Assembly: GCA_023432855.1 (NCBI GenBank)
Contig: JAEZEZ010000078.1
Coordinates: 1-29,314, forward strand
Reading direction: 5' to 3'
Source of the DNA: Pseudomonadota bacterium
GTDB lineage: Bacteria; Pseudomonadota; Alphaproteobacteria; Caulobacterales; Caulobacteraceae
Length of the DNA: 29,314 nucleotides
In this document: positions 22,367-29,314 of the stretch, piece by piece
How positions within the stretch are numbered: position 1 is the first letter of the stretch
Layout of the letters: each line of letters begins with the position of its first letter
Program-made: the position numbers and the translations under genes
Notes under the pieces: generated by a model
Databases searched by the model: none
Told to the model about the DNA's origin: nothing
The model's input: the letters and a program-made list of their open reading frames with translations, nothing else

Positions 22367-22657
22367 ATGCGTCTCACGCTTGTCGGTCTCAATGTCCTGG
22401 CCCTGGGGGTGCTGCTCGGCGCCGCCTGGCTCATCTTCAACGCGGTCCAGGCGGTCTCGCCGGTACCCGACATAGGCCGGCAGGCCCTCATGTGGATCTT
22501 CGGCGTAGGGGCCGCGGCCCTGCTGCTGGCGGTCGCGCAGTTCAGCAGCAAGCGGCGCATGCACGCCTGGGGGGCCATCACGCCCATGGTGATCGGCGCC
22601 CTGCTGCTCTGCGGCGGCTTCGGCTGGCTCCTGTTCCACGCCACCCAGCCCTACTGA
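22367..22657 (+). CDS. Small three-helix membrane protein (96 aa)
   Basis: The sequence consists of three hydrophobic helices: residues about 4-28 (LVGLNVLALGVLLGAAWLIF), 42-60 (LMWIFGVGAAALLLAVAQF) and 70-90 (AITPMVIGALLLCGGFGWLLF), joined by short polar loops with SKRR between helices 2 and 3. I do not recognise the family. ATG 22367 is preceded by six G at a spacing of about six bases, a usable ribosome site. It is 76 bases upstream of the S41 peptidase gene, which has its own promoter. Confidence 0.7.
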   Translation: MRLTLVGLNVLALGVLLGAAWLIFNAVQAVSPVPDIGRQALMWIFGVGAAALLLAVAQFSSKRRMHAWGAITPMVIGALLLCGGFGWLLFHATQPY

Positions 22658-22680
22658 CGCGCCCGCGACGTCTGAACGAA

Positions 22681-22710
22681 TTGAGCCGCGGCCGCGGCTC
22701 GCGCTAGGGT
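22681..22710 (+). promoter_or_regulatory. Predicted promoter with embedded 18-bp palindrome, S41 peptidase gene
   Basis: TTGAGCC (22681-22687) and GCTAGGGT (22703-22710) are 15 bases apart, near the Caulobacter consensus. GAGCCGCGGCCGCGGCTC (22683-22700) is a perfect palindrome filling the spacer and part of the -35, the position of a repressor or distortion-type regulator site. The transcript would start near 22717. Confidence 0.5.
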
Positions 22711-22733
22711 GCGCGGGCTCGGAGGGATTTGTA

Positions 22734-23948
22734 TTGCGTCGGCTCCTGTTCGCGATCCTGGCGTCTGCGGCGCTGCTGGCCCCCGGGCTCCCGGTTCTGG
22801 CCCGCGAGGCGGCGCCCGCCGCGGCCCAGGCGGCCGCGCCCCAGGCTGCGCCCTCGCCGAAGCGCGCCAGGCTCAACGGCCGCGTATTCGACCGGGTCTG
22901 GGACCTCACGCGCAAGCACTACTACGACCGCAACTTCAACGGCGTGGACTGGGACGAGTCTCGGCGCCGCTTCAGGCCCCAGGCGCTCGCGGCCCATGAC
23001 GAGACGGCGCTCTACCGCGTGCTGGGCGCCATGCTCGACGAGCTGAACGACGCCCACGCCAATGTGCTGACGCCCACCCAGGCGCGCTACGACGCCCACC
23101 GCAACGTGCCCCGGCCCCTGCTGGGCCTGATGCTGGTGCGGGAGGATGGGCGCTACCTGGTGCAGGACGTGCGCCCGGGTTCGCCGGCCGAGGCCATCGA
23201 GCTCGAGCTGGGATGGGAGGTGCGCAGCATCGACGGCCAGCCCTACTATCCCGGCTTGCCGCTGGCCGACGGGCGGCCGGTCGCCGTCGACTTCGTGGAC
23301 GCCCAGGGCAGGCTTCGCAGCCTCGTCCTGACGCCGCGCGTCATGCCCTCGCCGCCGCGTCGGACCGCGCACTGGGCCGCGCCCGACGTTCTGGTGCTGA
23401 GCTTCGACGGTTTCGACAGCGGCGTCGGCAAGTGGGTCAACCAGCAGCTTGCCTCGGCGCCGCCCGGGTCGCACGTGGTCCTCGACCTGCGCGGCAATCG
23501 GGGCGGCCTCGTGCACGAGGCGCAGAACGTGCTGAGCTGCTTTCTGCCCGAACGGACGGTGTGGGTGCGCCACCGTCCGCGCGGACGCGACGAGCAGACC
23601 ATGCGCCTGCGCCGCGCCTGCAAGCCGTTCGCCGGATCCTTGGCGGTGCTGGTCAACGGCGCGAGCCGCAGCGCCGCCGAGCTGACCCCCGGCGCGCTGC
23701 AGGACTACGCGCGCGCGGTGATCGTCGGCCGCAGGACGGCCGGCGACGTGCTGATCTCCACGAACCTGCGACTGCCCGATGGCGGGCTCCTCAGCTTGTC
23801 CATCTCCGATGTCCGCCTGCCCGCGGGCGAGCGGCTCGAGCATCGCGGCGTCGACCCCGACATCGAGGCGCAGACCACCCTGGCGGACCGCCGTCTGGGC
23901 CGCGACCCGGCCCTCGACGCGGCGGTGGCGGCGGTCCGGGCCCAATAG
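22734..23948 (+). CDS. S41 family peptidase-like secreted protein
   Basis: A TTG start at 22734 with GGAGG eight bases upstream gives 404 residues. The N-terminus MRRLLFAILASAALLAPGLPVLA is a signal peptide. A helical region (50-110, with LNDAHANVLTP) precedes a PDZ-like segment (about 127-200: VQDVRPGSPAEAIELELGWEV) and the S41 core: VVLDLRGNRGG (248-258) and NGASRSAAE with candidate nucleophile Ser313. Where C-terminal processing peptidases have the catalytic Lys after GxxTxG, this protein has Asp338 (GRRTAGD), so it belongs to the tricorn/IRBP-like branch or is catalytically altered. It likely acts on periplasmic proteins. Confidence 0.85.
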   Translation: MRRLLFAILASAALLAPGLPVLAREAAPAAAQAAAPQAAPSPKRARLNGRVFDRVWDLTRKHYYDRNFNGVDWDESRRRFRPQALAAHDETALYRVLGAMLDELNDAHANVLTPTQARYDAHRNVPRPLLGLMLVREDGRYLVQDVRPGSPAEAIELELGWEVRSIDGQPYYPGLPLADGRPVAVDFVDAQGRLRSLVLTPRVMPSPPRRTAHWAAPDVLVLSFDGFDSGVGKWVNQQLASAPPGSHVVLDLRGNRGGLVHEAQNVLSCFLPERTVWVRHRPRGRDEQTMRLRRACKPFAGSLAVLVNGASRSAAELTPGALQDYARAVIVGRRTAGDVLISTNLRLPDGGLLSLSISDVRLPAGERLEHRGVDPDIEAQTTLADRRLGRDPALDAAVAAVRAQ

Positions 23949-23993
23949 GGCAGGGCCTTCCCCAAACGGCGCGCCGGGGATACCAGCGCGCCC

Positions 23994-25796
23994 ATGAGTT
24001 CGCGCCCGCCCCTGCTTTCCCTCAAGGACGTCCGGCTGAAGGACGGCCCGGTCATGCTGTTCGACGGCGTCGATCTCGCCATCGAACCCCGCTCGCGCGC
24101 CTGTCTGGTAGGACGTAACGGCGCCGGCAAGTCGACCCTGCTGCGGATCATCGCGGGTCAGATCGAGCCGGATTCGGGCGAGCGGGCGGTGAAGCCCGGG
24201 CTGAAGATCGCCTTCGTGCCCCAGGAGCCGCCGATCGAGGGGGCGACGCTGCGCGACCACGTGGTCGCCGGCGGGACCCAGCCCTGGGCCGCCGAGGCCG
24301 CGCTCGCCGTGTTCGGCATGGACCCGGACAAGCCGACCTCGGGACTGTCGGGCGGCGAGATCCGGCGCGCGGCGCTGGCCCGCGCCTTCGCCTCCGAGCC
24401 CGACCTGCTGCTGCTGGACGAACCGACCAACCACCTCGACATCTTCGCCATCCAGACGCTGGAGGAAGAGCTGAAGGCGAGCCGGGCGGCGGCCCTCATC
24501 GTCAGCCACGACCGGGCCTTCCTCGAACGCATGACCGGCCGCTGCTTCTGGCTCGCCCATCGTCAGGTGCGCACCCTCGACAAGGGGTTCGCCGCCTTCG
24601 AGGAATGGGCGGCCAAGGTCGAGGCCGATGAGGCGGAAAACCTTCGCCGGCTCACCAAGGCGATCGAACGCGAGACCTACTGGTTCTACCGGTCGATCAC
24701 CGCCCAGCGCACGCGCAACGAGGGCCGCGCCCGCGAGCTGGAGGCCATGCGGAAGGAGCGGGCCAGCCTCGTGCGCGACCTGCCGCGCCAGCTCGAACTC
24801 CAGGTCGACGCGGGCGGCGCCTCGGGCAAGCTGGTCACCGAACTGAAGAACGTCAGCAAGCGCTTCGGCGACCGGGTCATCCTGAAGGGCTTCTCGACCC
24901 GTATCCGCCGCGGCGACCGCATCGCCATCGTCGGCGGCAACGGCGCGGGCAAGACGACCCTCGTCAAGCTGATGCTTGGAGAGCTCGAGCCCGATACCGG
25001 ATCCGTCCGGCTCGGAACCGGGCTGGAGATCGCCTACCTCGACCAGGCGCGCGCAGACCTGCGCAGCGACATGACGCTGTGGGAAGCCCTGGCGCCCGGC
25101 GGCGGCGACAGTCTTCTCGTGCGGGGGCAATCGAAGCACGTGGCCGCCTACGCCAAGGAGTTCCTGTTCCAGGAAGGCCAGCTGCGCCAGCCGGTCTCGA
25201 CCCTGTCCGGCGGCGAGCGCAACCGGCTGCTGCTGGCCCGGGCGCTGGCCCGGCCAGCCAACCTGCTGGTGCTGGACGAGCCCACCAACGACCTGGACAT
25301 GGATACGCTGGACTTGCTGGAGGACATGCTCGCCGATTACGACGGCACCCTGATCCTCGTCAGTCACGACCGCGATTTCATCGACCGGCTGGCGGCCTCG
25401 ACGATCGCCATCGATGGGCAGGGCAACGCGGTCGAGACGCCGGGCGGCTGGACCGACTTCCTGGCCCAGAACCCGGGCTTCTTCCGCAAGGCTGCGCAGC
25501 CGGCCTCCAAACCCGCCGCTGCGACGGCCCAACCGCGCGCCGCGACGCCGCCTGCACCGGCCCGACCGGCGAAGCTCAGCTACAAGGACGCACGGCGGCT
25601 GGAACAGATCGAGGCGGAGATCCCCCGCCTTGAGGCCCGGATCGCCGAAGACGAGGCGAAGCTTCACGATCCGGACTTCTACGCCCGCGATCCCAAGGGT
25701 TTCGACGCCGTGATGCAGGCCCTGGCGAAGGCCCGCGAACAGCTCGCCGCGGCGGAGCAGGAGTGGCTGGAGCTGGAAGAGAAGCGCGCCGGCTGA
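23994..25796 (+). CDS. uup: ABC-F ATPase, Uup-like
   Basis: The 600-residue protein has two ABC ATPase domains without membrane helices. Domain 1 has GRNGAGKST, LSGGEIRR and LLLLDEPTNHLD; domain 2 has GGNGAGKTT, LSGGERNR and LVLDEPTNDLD. The linker (about 205-265) is a charged helical region like the P-site tRNA interaction motif of ABC-F proteins. After residue 500 there is an Ala/Pro linker and a C-terminal coiled coil (about 525-598, LEQIEAEIPRLEARIAEDE), which is the Uup hallmark. Uup binds ribosomes and DNA and affects transposon excision in E. coli. The gene ends just before the non-coding region. Confidence 0.9.
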   Translation: MSSRPPLLSLKDVRLKDGPVMLFDGVDLAIEPRSRACLVGRNGAGKSTLLRIIAGQIEPDSGERAVKPGLKIAFVPQEPPIEGATLRDHVVAGGTQPWAAEAALAVFGMDPDKPTSGLSGGEIRRAALARAFASEPDLLLLDEPTNHLDIFAIQTLEEELKASRAAALIVSHDRAFLERMTGRCFWLAHRQVRTLDKGFAAFEEWAAKVEADEAENLRRLTKAIERETYWFYRSITAQRTRNEGRARELEAMRKERASLVRDLPRQLELQVDAGGASGKLVTELKNVSKRFGDRVILKGFSTRIRRGDRIAIVGGNGAGKTTLVKLMLGELEPDTGSVRLGTGLEIAYLDQARADLRSDMTLWEALAPGGGDSLLVRGQSKHVAAYAKEFLFQEGQLRQPVSTLSGGERNRLLLARALARPANLLVLDEPTNDLDMDTLDLLEDMLADYDGTLILVSHDRDFIDRLAASTIAIDGQGNAVETPGGWTDFLAQNPGFFRKAAQPASKPAAATAQPRAATPPAPARPAKLSYKDARRLEQIEAEIPRLEARIAEDEAKLHDPDFYARDPKGFDAVMQALAKAREQLAAAEQEWLELEEKRAG

Positions 25797-25830
25797 TCCC
25801 CGGGTGCTTTTCTGTGGACAACACAGAAGC

Positions 25831-25858
25831 TTGATCGTGAACGCCGTTCTGCGAATTC
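25831..25858 (+). promoter_or_regulatory. Possible promoter for the structured RNA
   Basis: TTGATCG (25831-25837), 13 bases, GCGAATTC (25851-25858): five of seven and six of eight matches to the Caulobacter consensus with correct spacing. Transcription would start near 25865, upstream of the hairpin array. Confidence 0.3.
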
Positions 25859-25977
25859 GCACAGCGAGTCCACAGCTTGTCCCCCGGTCCTCAGTCGCCT
25901 GTTCACATGGGGCCGGATTCGGGCGGTTGCCTCATACCGGGTTCCGAAGCACAGTCAACACGCCGAAGGAATTCCGA

Positions 25978-26311
25978 GGCGCCGGCGGGACGGGGGAAAC
26001 CCCCAGCGCAGACGCCAAAGGAAGATCCGGGGCAGAGGCGGAAACGGGGCGACCCGCAACCGTCGCGGCGAAGAGGGGCGACCCTCCAGCCGATGCGAAA
26101 CGGAAGCGATTCCGCATCGCAGCAGCCCCGGAGCGTCGACTCGAAGGCCCTGGACGGGGGAAACTCCGACCTCGCCCAAAGTCGGCCGGACCGGTGGATG
26201 ACAAAGGGGAAACCCGGCGTCGTAACCCGGCCCGCACTCCCAAGGCCGCAAGTCCAAACCGGACTTGGTGAAGGGACGGCGAGAAGGCTTCGGCCCGATC
26301 TCCGTCCCTTC
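25978..26311 (+). ncRNA. Candidate structured RNA with an array of GNRA-capped hairpins
   Basis: Read on the plus strand, hairpins occur in series. (1) 25992-26003 GGGG-GAAA-CCCC. (2) 26037-26064: GGCGG/CCGTC, a 3x3 internal loop AAA/CAA, then CGGG-GCGA-CCCG. (3) 26073-26086 GAGGG-GCGA-CCCTC. (4) 26091-26119: CGATGCG/CGCATCG, then GAA-GCGA-TTC. (5) 26152-26171: GG/CC, an A-A mismatch, then CGGGG-GAAA-CTCCG. (6) 26200-26221: GAC/GTC, a 3x3 internal loop, then GGG-GAAA-CCC. (7) 26249-26267 CAAGTCC/GGACTTG. (8) 26270-26311: a 10-bp stem GAAGGGACGG/CCGTCCCTTC closed by GGC-TTCG-GCC. The tetraloops are GNRA or UUCG only on the plus strand, giving orientation. I find none of the conserved sequences of RNase P, tmRNA, SRP or common riboswitches. 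It may be a free RNA or the leader of the importer operon starting at 26430. Confidence 0.5.
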
Positions 26312-26429
26312 GCTGCGTCTGGAGCGGCGCTTTCCGCGCCCGCACCCTCCCATCACACGCACGACCGCAGGGTTGTCTTCCCCAAGCGTCCCGCCCGACA
26401 TAGGTTCGGCGAGGGTTGGGAGGTTGGCC

Positions 26430-27458
26430 ATGCAGAGACGTTCCGTGCTGTCGCTGGCGGCGGCCGTCGGCGCGAGCCTGCTGCTCGGCGCATGTGGCGG
26501 CCCGTCCGGAGAGCCGGCCTCTGCCGACGGGGCGGCGCAGCCCGAGCGCACCCGGATTCGTTTCGCCACCGACTGGCGGGCCCAGGCCGAGCACGGCGGC
26601 TTCTATCAGGCGCTGGCGACCGGCGAGTACGCCCGGCGTGGACTGGACGTCGAGATCGTGCAGGGCGGTCCGGGCGTGAACGTTCCGCAGCTTGTGGCCG
26701 CCGGCTCCGTAGAGGCGGGGATGGGCTCCAACAGCTTCATCGTCATGAACATGGCCCAGGAGCGGGCGCCGGTTAAGGTGGTCGCGGCCTTCTTCCAGAA
26801 GGATCCGCAGGTGCTCATGGCCCACCCTGCGCCGGGGCTCGAGTCCATCGCCGACCTGAAGGGGCGGCCGTTCCTTCTCTCCGACGCGTCCGTCACCGCG
26901 TTCTGGGTCTGGCTCAAGGCGAAGTACGGGTTCACCGACGACCAGGTCCGCAAGTACAACTACAACCTCGCCCCGTTCCTGGCCGATCCCCGCGCGGTGC
27001 AGCAGGGGTATGTCACGAGCGAGCCCTATACGGTCGAGAAGCAGGCGGGGTTCGCGCCGCGTGTCTTCCTGCTGGCCGACGAAGGCTATCCCTCCTACGC
27101 GGCCATGGTCATCGTCCCCGACCGGCTGATCGCCGAGAACCCCGAGGCCGTGCGCGCCTTCGTCGAGGCCTCGGCCGCCGGCTGGAACGCCTACGTCAAC
27201 GGCGATCCGACGCCCGCGAACGCCCTGATCCTGAAGGACAACCCGGAAATGACGCCGGATCTCCTGGCGCAGGCCAGGCGCAAGATCATCGAGTACGACC
27301 TCGTCGGCGACCGCCCCGGCGCCATGAGCGACGAGCGCTGGCGGGAATTCTTCGAGGTGGCCTCGGCCCAGGGCGTCTATCCCGCCGCCATGGACTATCG
27401 GCGCGCCTACAGCCTCGATTTCGTCGCCCCCGCCGCGGCGCCGGCCGGAGCGCCATGA
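26430..27458 (+). CDS. NMT1/ThiY-like ABC substrate-binding lipoprotein
   Basis: The 342-residue protein has a lipoprotein signal MQRRSVLSLAAAVGASLLLGAC with lipobox LGA-Cys22. The mature part starts IRFATDWRAQAEHGGFYQALATGEYARRGLDVEIVQGG, the NMT1/SsuA-like fold used for binding nitrate, sulfonates, thiamine pyrimidines or riboflavin; the DW...HGGFY block is most like the pyrimidine/ThiY group, but the ligand is not certain. Other blocks are GSVEAGMGSNSF and DLKGRPFLLSD. A ribosome site GGGAGG precedes ATG 26430. The stop overlaps the ATPase gene by ATGA. Confidence 0.88.
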   Translation: MQRRSVLSLAAAVGASLLLGACGGPSGEPASADGAAQPERTRIRFATDWRAQAEHGGFYQALATGEYARRGLDVEIVQGGPGVNVPQLVAAGSVEAGMGSNSFIVMNMAQERAPVKVVAAFFQKDPQVLMAHPAPGLESIADLKGRPFLLSDASVTAFWVWLKAKYGFTDDQVRKYNYNLAPFLADPRAVQQGYVTSEPYTVEKQAGFAPRVFLLADEGYPSYAAMVIVPDRLIAENPEAVRAFVEASAAGWNAYVNGDPTPANALILKDNPEMTPDLLAQARRKIIEYDLVGDRPGAMSDERWREFFEVASAQGVYPAAMDYRRAYSLDFVAPAAAPAGAP

Positions 27459-28192
27459 TCGCGGCCCTGCGCGAAGCGGTGGTCGACTACCCCGGGCGCG
27501 GCCGCGCGCTGGGGCCCTTCAGCCTTACGGTCGAGCCGGCCGAGATCGTCGCCGTGGTCGGCCCTTCCGGATGCGGCAAGTCGACCGCGCTTCGGCTGCT
27601 CGCCGGGCTGGAGACGCCGACGGACGGCCATTGCGAACGGAGCGTGCCGCGAGGGCGGACCTCGCTGGTGTTCCAGGCGCACACCCTGATGCCGTGGGCT
27701 GACGCGGCGGCCAATGTCCGCCTGCCCCTGGAGCTCGCGAAGGTCCCGGCGGCCGAAGCCGCGGACCTGGCGGCGCGCGCGCTTGGCCGGGTGGGCCTGG
27801 GCGACGCCCTCGACGCCCGCCCCGCCCAGCTTTCCGGCGGCATGGCGATGCGCGTCTCGCTGGCCCGCGCCCTGGTCACCGAGCCGGAACTGCTGCTGCT
27901 CGACGAGCCCTTCGCCGCCCTCGACGCCCTGACCAAGCGGCGGCTGGCCGACGACGTCCACCGCCTGTGGGGCGAGACCCGGCCCGCCGTCGTCTTCATC
28001 ACGCACGACATCGACGACGCCGTCTTCCTGGCTTCGCGCGTGGTGGTGATGACCGGCAATCCCGGCCGCAACGCCGCGGAGATCGCGGTCGACGCACCCC
28101 TGCCCAGGCCCGCGGGCTTCCGCACGAGCGCGGGATTCATGGACGCCGTGGAACGGGTGTCGGGCGCACTCGAGACCGCGGCGGCCTCATGA
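27455..28192 (+). CDS. ABC importer ATP-binding protein (SsuB/TauB/ThiZ type)
   Basis: The 245-residue ATPase has Walker A GPSGCGKST (residues 33-41), Q-loop VFQAHTLMPWADAAANV, signature LSGGMAMRVSLARAL, Walker B LLLLDEPFAALD and the switch THDIDDAVFLASRVVVM. This is the nitrate/sulfonate/bicarbonate-importer ATPase family. It starts on the ATGA shared with the lipoprotein gene and overlaps the permease gene the same way, so the three proteins form one inner-membrane importer. Confidence 0.93.
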   Translation: MIAALREAVVDYPGRGRALGPFSLTVEPAEIVAVVGPSGCGKSTALRLLAGLETPTDGHCERSVPRGRTSLVFQAHTLMPWADAAANVRLPLELAKVPAAEAADLAARALGRVGLGDALDARPAQLSGGMAMRVSLARALVTEPELLLLDEPFAALDALTKRRLADDVHRLWGETRPAVVFITHDIDDAVFLASRVVVMTGNPGRNAAEIAVDAPLPRPAGFRTSAGFMDAVERVSGALETAAAS

Positions 28193-28971
28193 AACGGCTG
28201 GCCGACCTCGCCGCGCCCCTGGTCCTGCTGGCTCTGTTGCTGGCGGGGTGGGAACTGGCCTGCCGGGCCTTCGCCGTGCCAGTCTATTTCCTGCCGCCGC
28301 CCTCGGCCGTCGCCCAGGCGCTGTGGGCCCGCGGCCCCCTGCTCCTCCTGTCGGGGTGGAACACACTGCAGATGGCGTTGCTCGGCCTGCTCCTGGCCAG
28401 CGTCGTCTCGGTCGCCGTGGCGCTGGCGGCGAGCCTGCACCGCAGTCTGGAAAAGGCCGTGCGCCCGCTGGCCATCGCGCTGCAGGTCACGCCGGTGATC
28501 GCCATCGCGCCGATCGTCAGCATCTGGGCGGGCCTCGACCATCCGGAGCGGGCGGTGATCGGGCTGGCGGCGGTGGTCGCCTTCTTTCCCATCCTGTCGG
28601 GGATGCTCACCGGGCTGAACGCGACGGATCCGGATCTGTCCCGGCTGTTTCGGCTCTACGGGGCGAGCCGGATGCAGACCCTGATGCGGCTGCGGCTGCC
28701 CTCGGCCGTTCCGTTCGTGATCGAAGGCCACAGGGTCGCCGCCGGTCTGGCGGTGATCGGCGCCGTTGTCGCCGAGATGGTCGCCGGATCCGGCGCCACC
28801 CAGGGCCTGGCCTGGCGGATACTGGAAGCCCACAACCGGCTGCGCACGGCCGAGATGCTGGCGGCCCTGGTCGCGGTGGTGATCCTGGGCCTGCTCGTCC
28901 ACCTGCTCATGGGCCTGATCGAAAGAGCGGTTCTCGGGCGCTGGCGGGGCGGCGCGTTAGCGGGCGGTTAA
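28189..28971 (+). CDS. ABC importer permease (BPD_transp_1)
   Basis: The 260-residue protein has about six membrane helices. The cytoplasmic coupling (EAA-like) loop is RLYGASRMQTLMRLRLPSAVPFVIEGHRVAAGLAVIGAVVAE, typical of SsuC/TauC/ThiX permeases, and the N-terminal VYFLPPPSAVAQAL is also characteristic. It would form the homodimeric channel for the importer. Start at ATG 28189 overlapping the ATPase stop (ATGA). Confidence 0.93.
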   Translation: MKRLADLAAPLVLLALLLAGWELACRAFAVPVYFLPPPSAVAQALWARGPLLLLSGWNTLQMALLGLLLASVVSVAVALAASLHRSLEKAVRPLAIALQVTPVIAIAPIVSIWAGLDHPERAVIGLAAVVAFFPILSGMLTGLNATDPDLSRLFRLYGASRMQTLMRLRLPSAVPFVIEGHRVAAGLAVIGAVVAEMVAGSGATQGLAWRILEAHNRLRTAEMLAALVAVVILGLLVHLLMGLIERAVLGRWRGGALAGG

Positions 28972-29017
28972 GCCGCCGTTGCCTACGCTGTCGGCGAGGT
29001 ACGTCCAGGAGTTCGTC

Positions 29018-29314
29018 TTGCACCCAGCGCTCGCCACCGCCGCTGCAGCCCTATGCGTTCTCGCCGCCGGCCAGGCGGACGCGCAGACCGCGCCGGCTTC
29101 GCGCGATGCGGGCCTGCGCCGGCTGGACTGGGCCGGAAAGCCCGACACCCATCCGCTCGCCGCCGCTGCTGCGCGATCCGGCGAGGCCCAGCCAGTCCGC
29201 GCCGCGCCGGCAACGCCCAACCGCTACTCCGCCCGCCGGTCGCCGCCCGAGCCCGCCGTCTGGAACCCGTTCCCCCCCGACGTGCGCCCCGCCACGCCAC
29301 CCGCCCCCGCCCTG
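29018..29314 (+). CDS. Secreted proline-rich protein, partial
   Basis: A TTG start with AGGAG six bases upstream gives a signal peptide (HPALATAAAALCVLAAGQADAQ, likely cleavage after ADA) followed by LRRLDWAGKPDTHP, PNRYSARRSPPEP and a proline-rich segment open to the window edge (99 codons visible). Small secreted proteins with an LxxLxWxGKP block and a later Y-S-x-R box are found in Caulobacteraceae, but function is unknown. Confidence 0.6.
   Translation, partial: MHPALATAAAALCVLAAGQADAQTAPASRDAGLRRLDWAGKPDTHPLAAAAARSGEAQPVRAAPATPNRYSARRSPPEPAVWNPFPPDVRPATPPAPAL

Larger units (their letters stand above)
25797..26429. other. 633-base gene-free region
   Basis: No reading frame here has the strong third-position GC of neighbouring genes; the longest plus frame has roughly 40 percent A/T at third positions. 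The first 120 bases contain a 7-5-7 inverted repeat (25810-25828: TTCTGTG/CACAGAA) and three DnaA-box-like sequences (25813-25821 reverse, 25866-25874, 25899-25907). The middle part is a dense set of hairpins (separate entry). The last 118 bases precede the lipoprotein gene and hold no clear promoter, only TTGTCT near 26374 as a weak -35. Confidence 0.8.

Noticed and set aside
22704..25862. 1052-codon open frame on the minus strand
   Set aside because: It is antisense to the S41 peptidase and Uup genes and has compositionally biased, motif-free sequence.
25804..26271. Plus-strand open frame across the gene-free region, with an apparent internal repeat (GETPSADAKG and RGDPPADAKR)
   Set aside because: Third codon positions are about 40 percent A/T, unlike all real genes here, and the repeat is explained by the recurring GGGG-GNRA-CCCC hairpins at the RNA level.
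26312..26429. TPP riboswitch expected before an NMT1/ThiY-like lipoprotein gene
   Set aside because: The CUGAGA and ACCUGAUC...GCGNAGGGA core sequences are absent here, and also upstream of thiE.
25932..26825. Long minus-strand open frame opposite the gene-free region and the lipoprotein start
   Set aside because: Arg/Gly/Pro-rich translation without domain signs, antisense to a clear lipoprotein gene; a usual by-product of GC-rich DNA.

Overview
The window is GC-rich (roughly 70 percent by eye) chromosomal DNA from an alphaproteobacterium, most likely a member of the Caulobacteraceae (Caulobacter, Phenylobacterium or Brevundimonas type). The best taxonomic signs are an RcdA/DUF1465 gene (regulator of CtrA degradation), a DUF1192 gene, an alphaproteobacterial L31, a class I aldolase in a gap-pgk-fda cluster, and several promoters fitting the Caulobacter housekeeping consensus TTGaCgS-N10-14-GCTANAWC. 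I see no insertion sequence, prophage gene, CRISPR array, tRNA or rRNA. This is a dense core-genome stretch with many overlapping start/stop codons.

Layout. Bases 1-2148 hold three minus-strand genes: a DUF72 protein cut by the window edge, a small secreted protein and a quinone oxidoreductase. Bases 2221-3218 (plus) hold DUF1192, rcdA and a small basic protein translationally coupled to rcdA. Bases 3215-7125 (minus) hold a DEAD-box RNA helicase, an L,D-transpeptidase and rpmE. A plus-strand ABC exporter (7243-9096) meets suhB-like and efp on the minus strand. Bases 10543-13050 (minus) form an iron/heme-flavoured group: bfd, bfr, a redoxin-like/2OG-Fe(II) oxygenase fusion and a TspO-like protein, headed by a Fur-like operator. 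Bases 13222-18230 (plus) hold thiE, a MASE1 histidine kinase and the cytochrome bd oxidase genes cydA, cydB and a DUF2474 small subunit. Bases 18285-21567 (minus) hold gap-pgk-fda, ending in a clear terminator. Then come a small hypothetical gene (minus), a small membrane protein, an S41-type peptidase and an Uup-like ABC-F protein (plus). The window ends with an NMT1-type ABC importer (lipoprotein, ATPase, permease, each overlapping the next by ATGA) and the start of a secreted protein.

The one large gene-free stretch is 25797-26429. It is not coding by codon bias, but it contains a run of short hairpins capped by GNRA tetraloops (six of them), a UUCG-capped hairpin with a 10-bp base, and another 7-bp hairpin, all consistent with a plus-strand structured RNA. 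It matches no RNA class I can recognise (RNase P, tmRNA, SRP, 6S, TPP, FMN and cobalamin signatures are absent). It is either a stand-alone non-coding RNA or the 5' leader of the importer operon, and is the most promising candidate for something undescribed here. Everything else looks like ordinary core functions, with a number of smaller regulatory and coding oddities listed in the findings.
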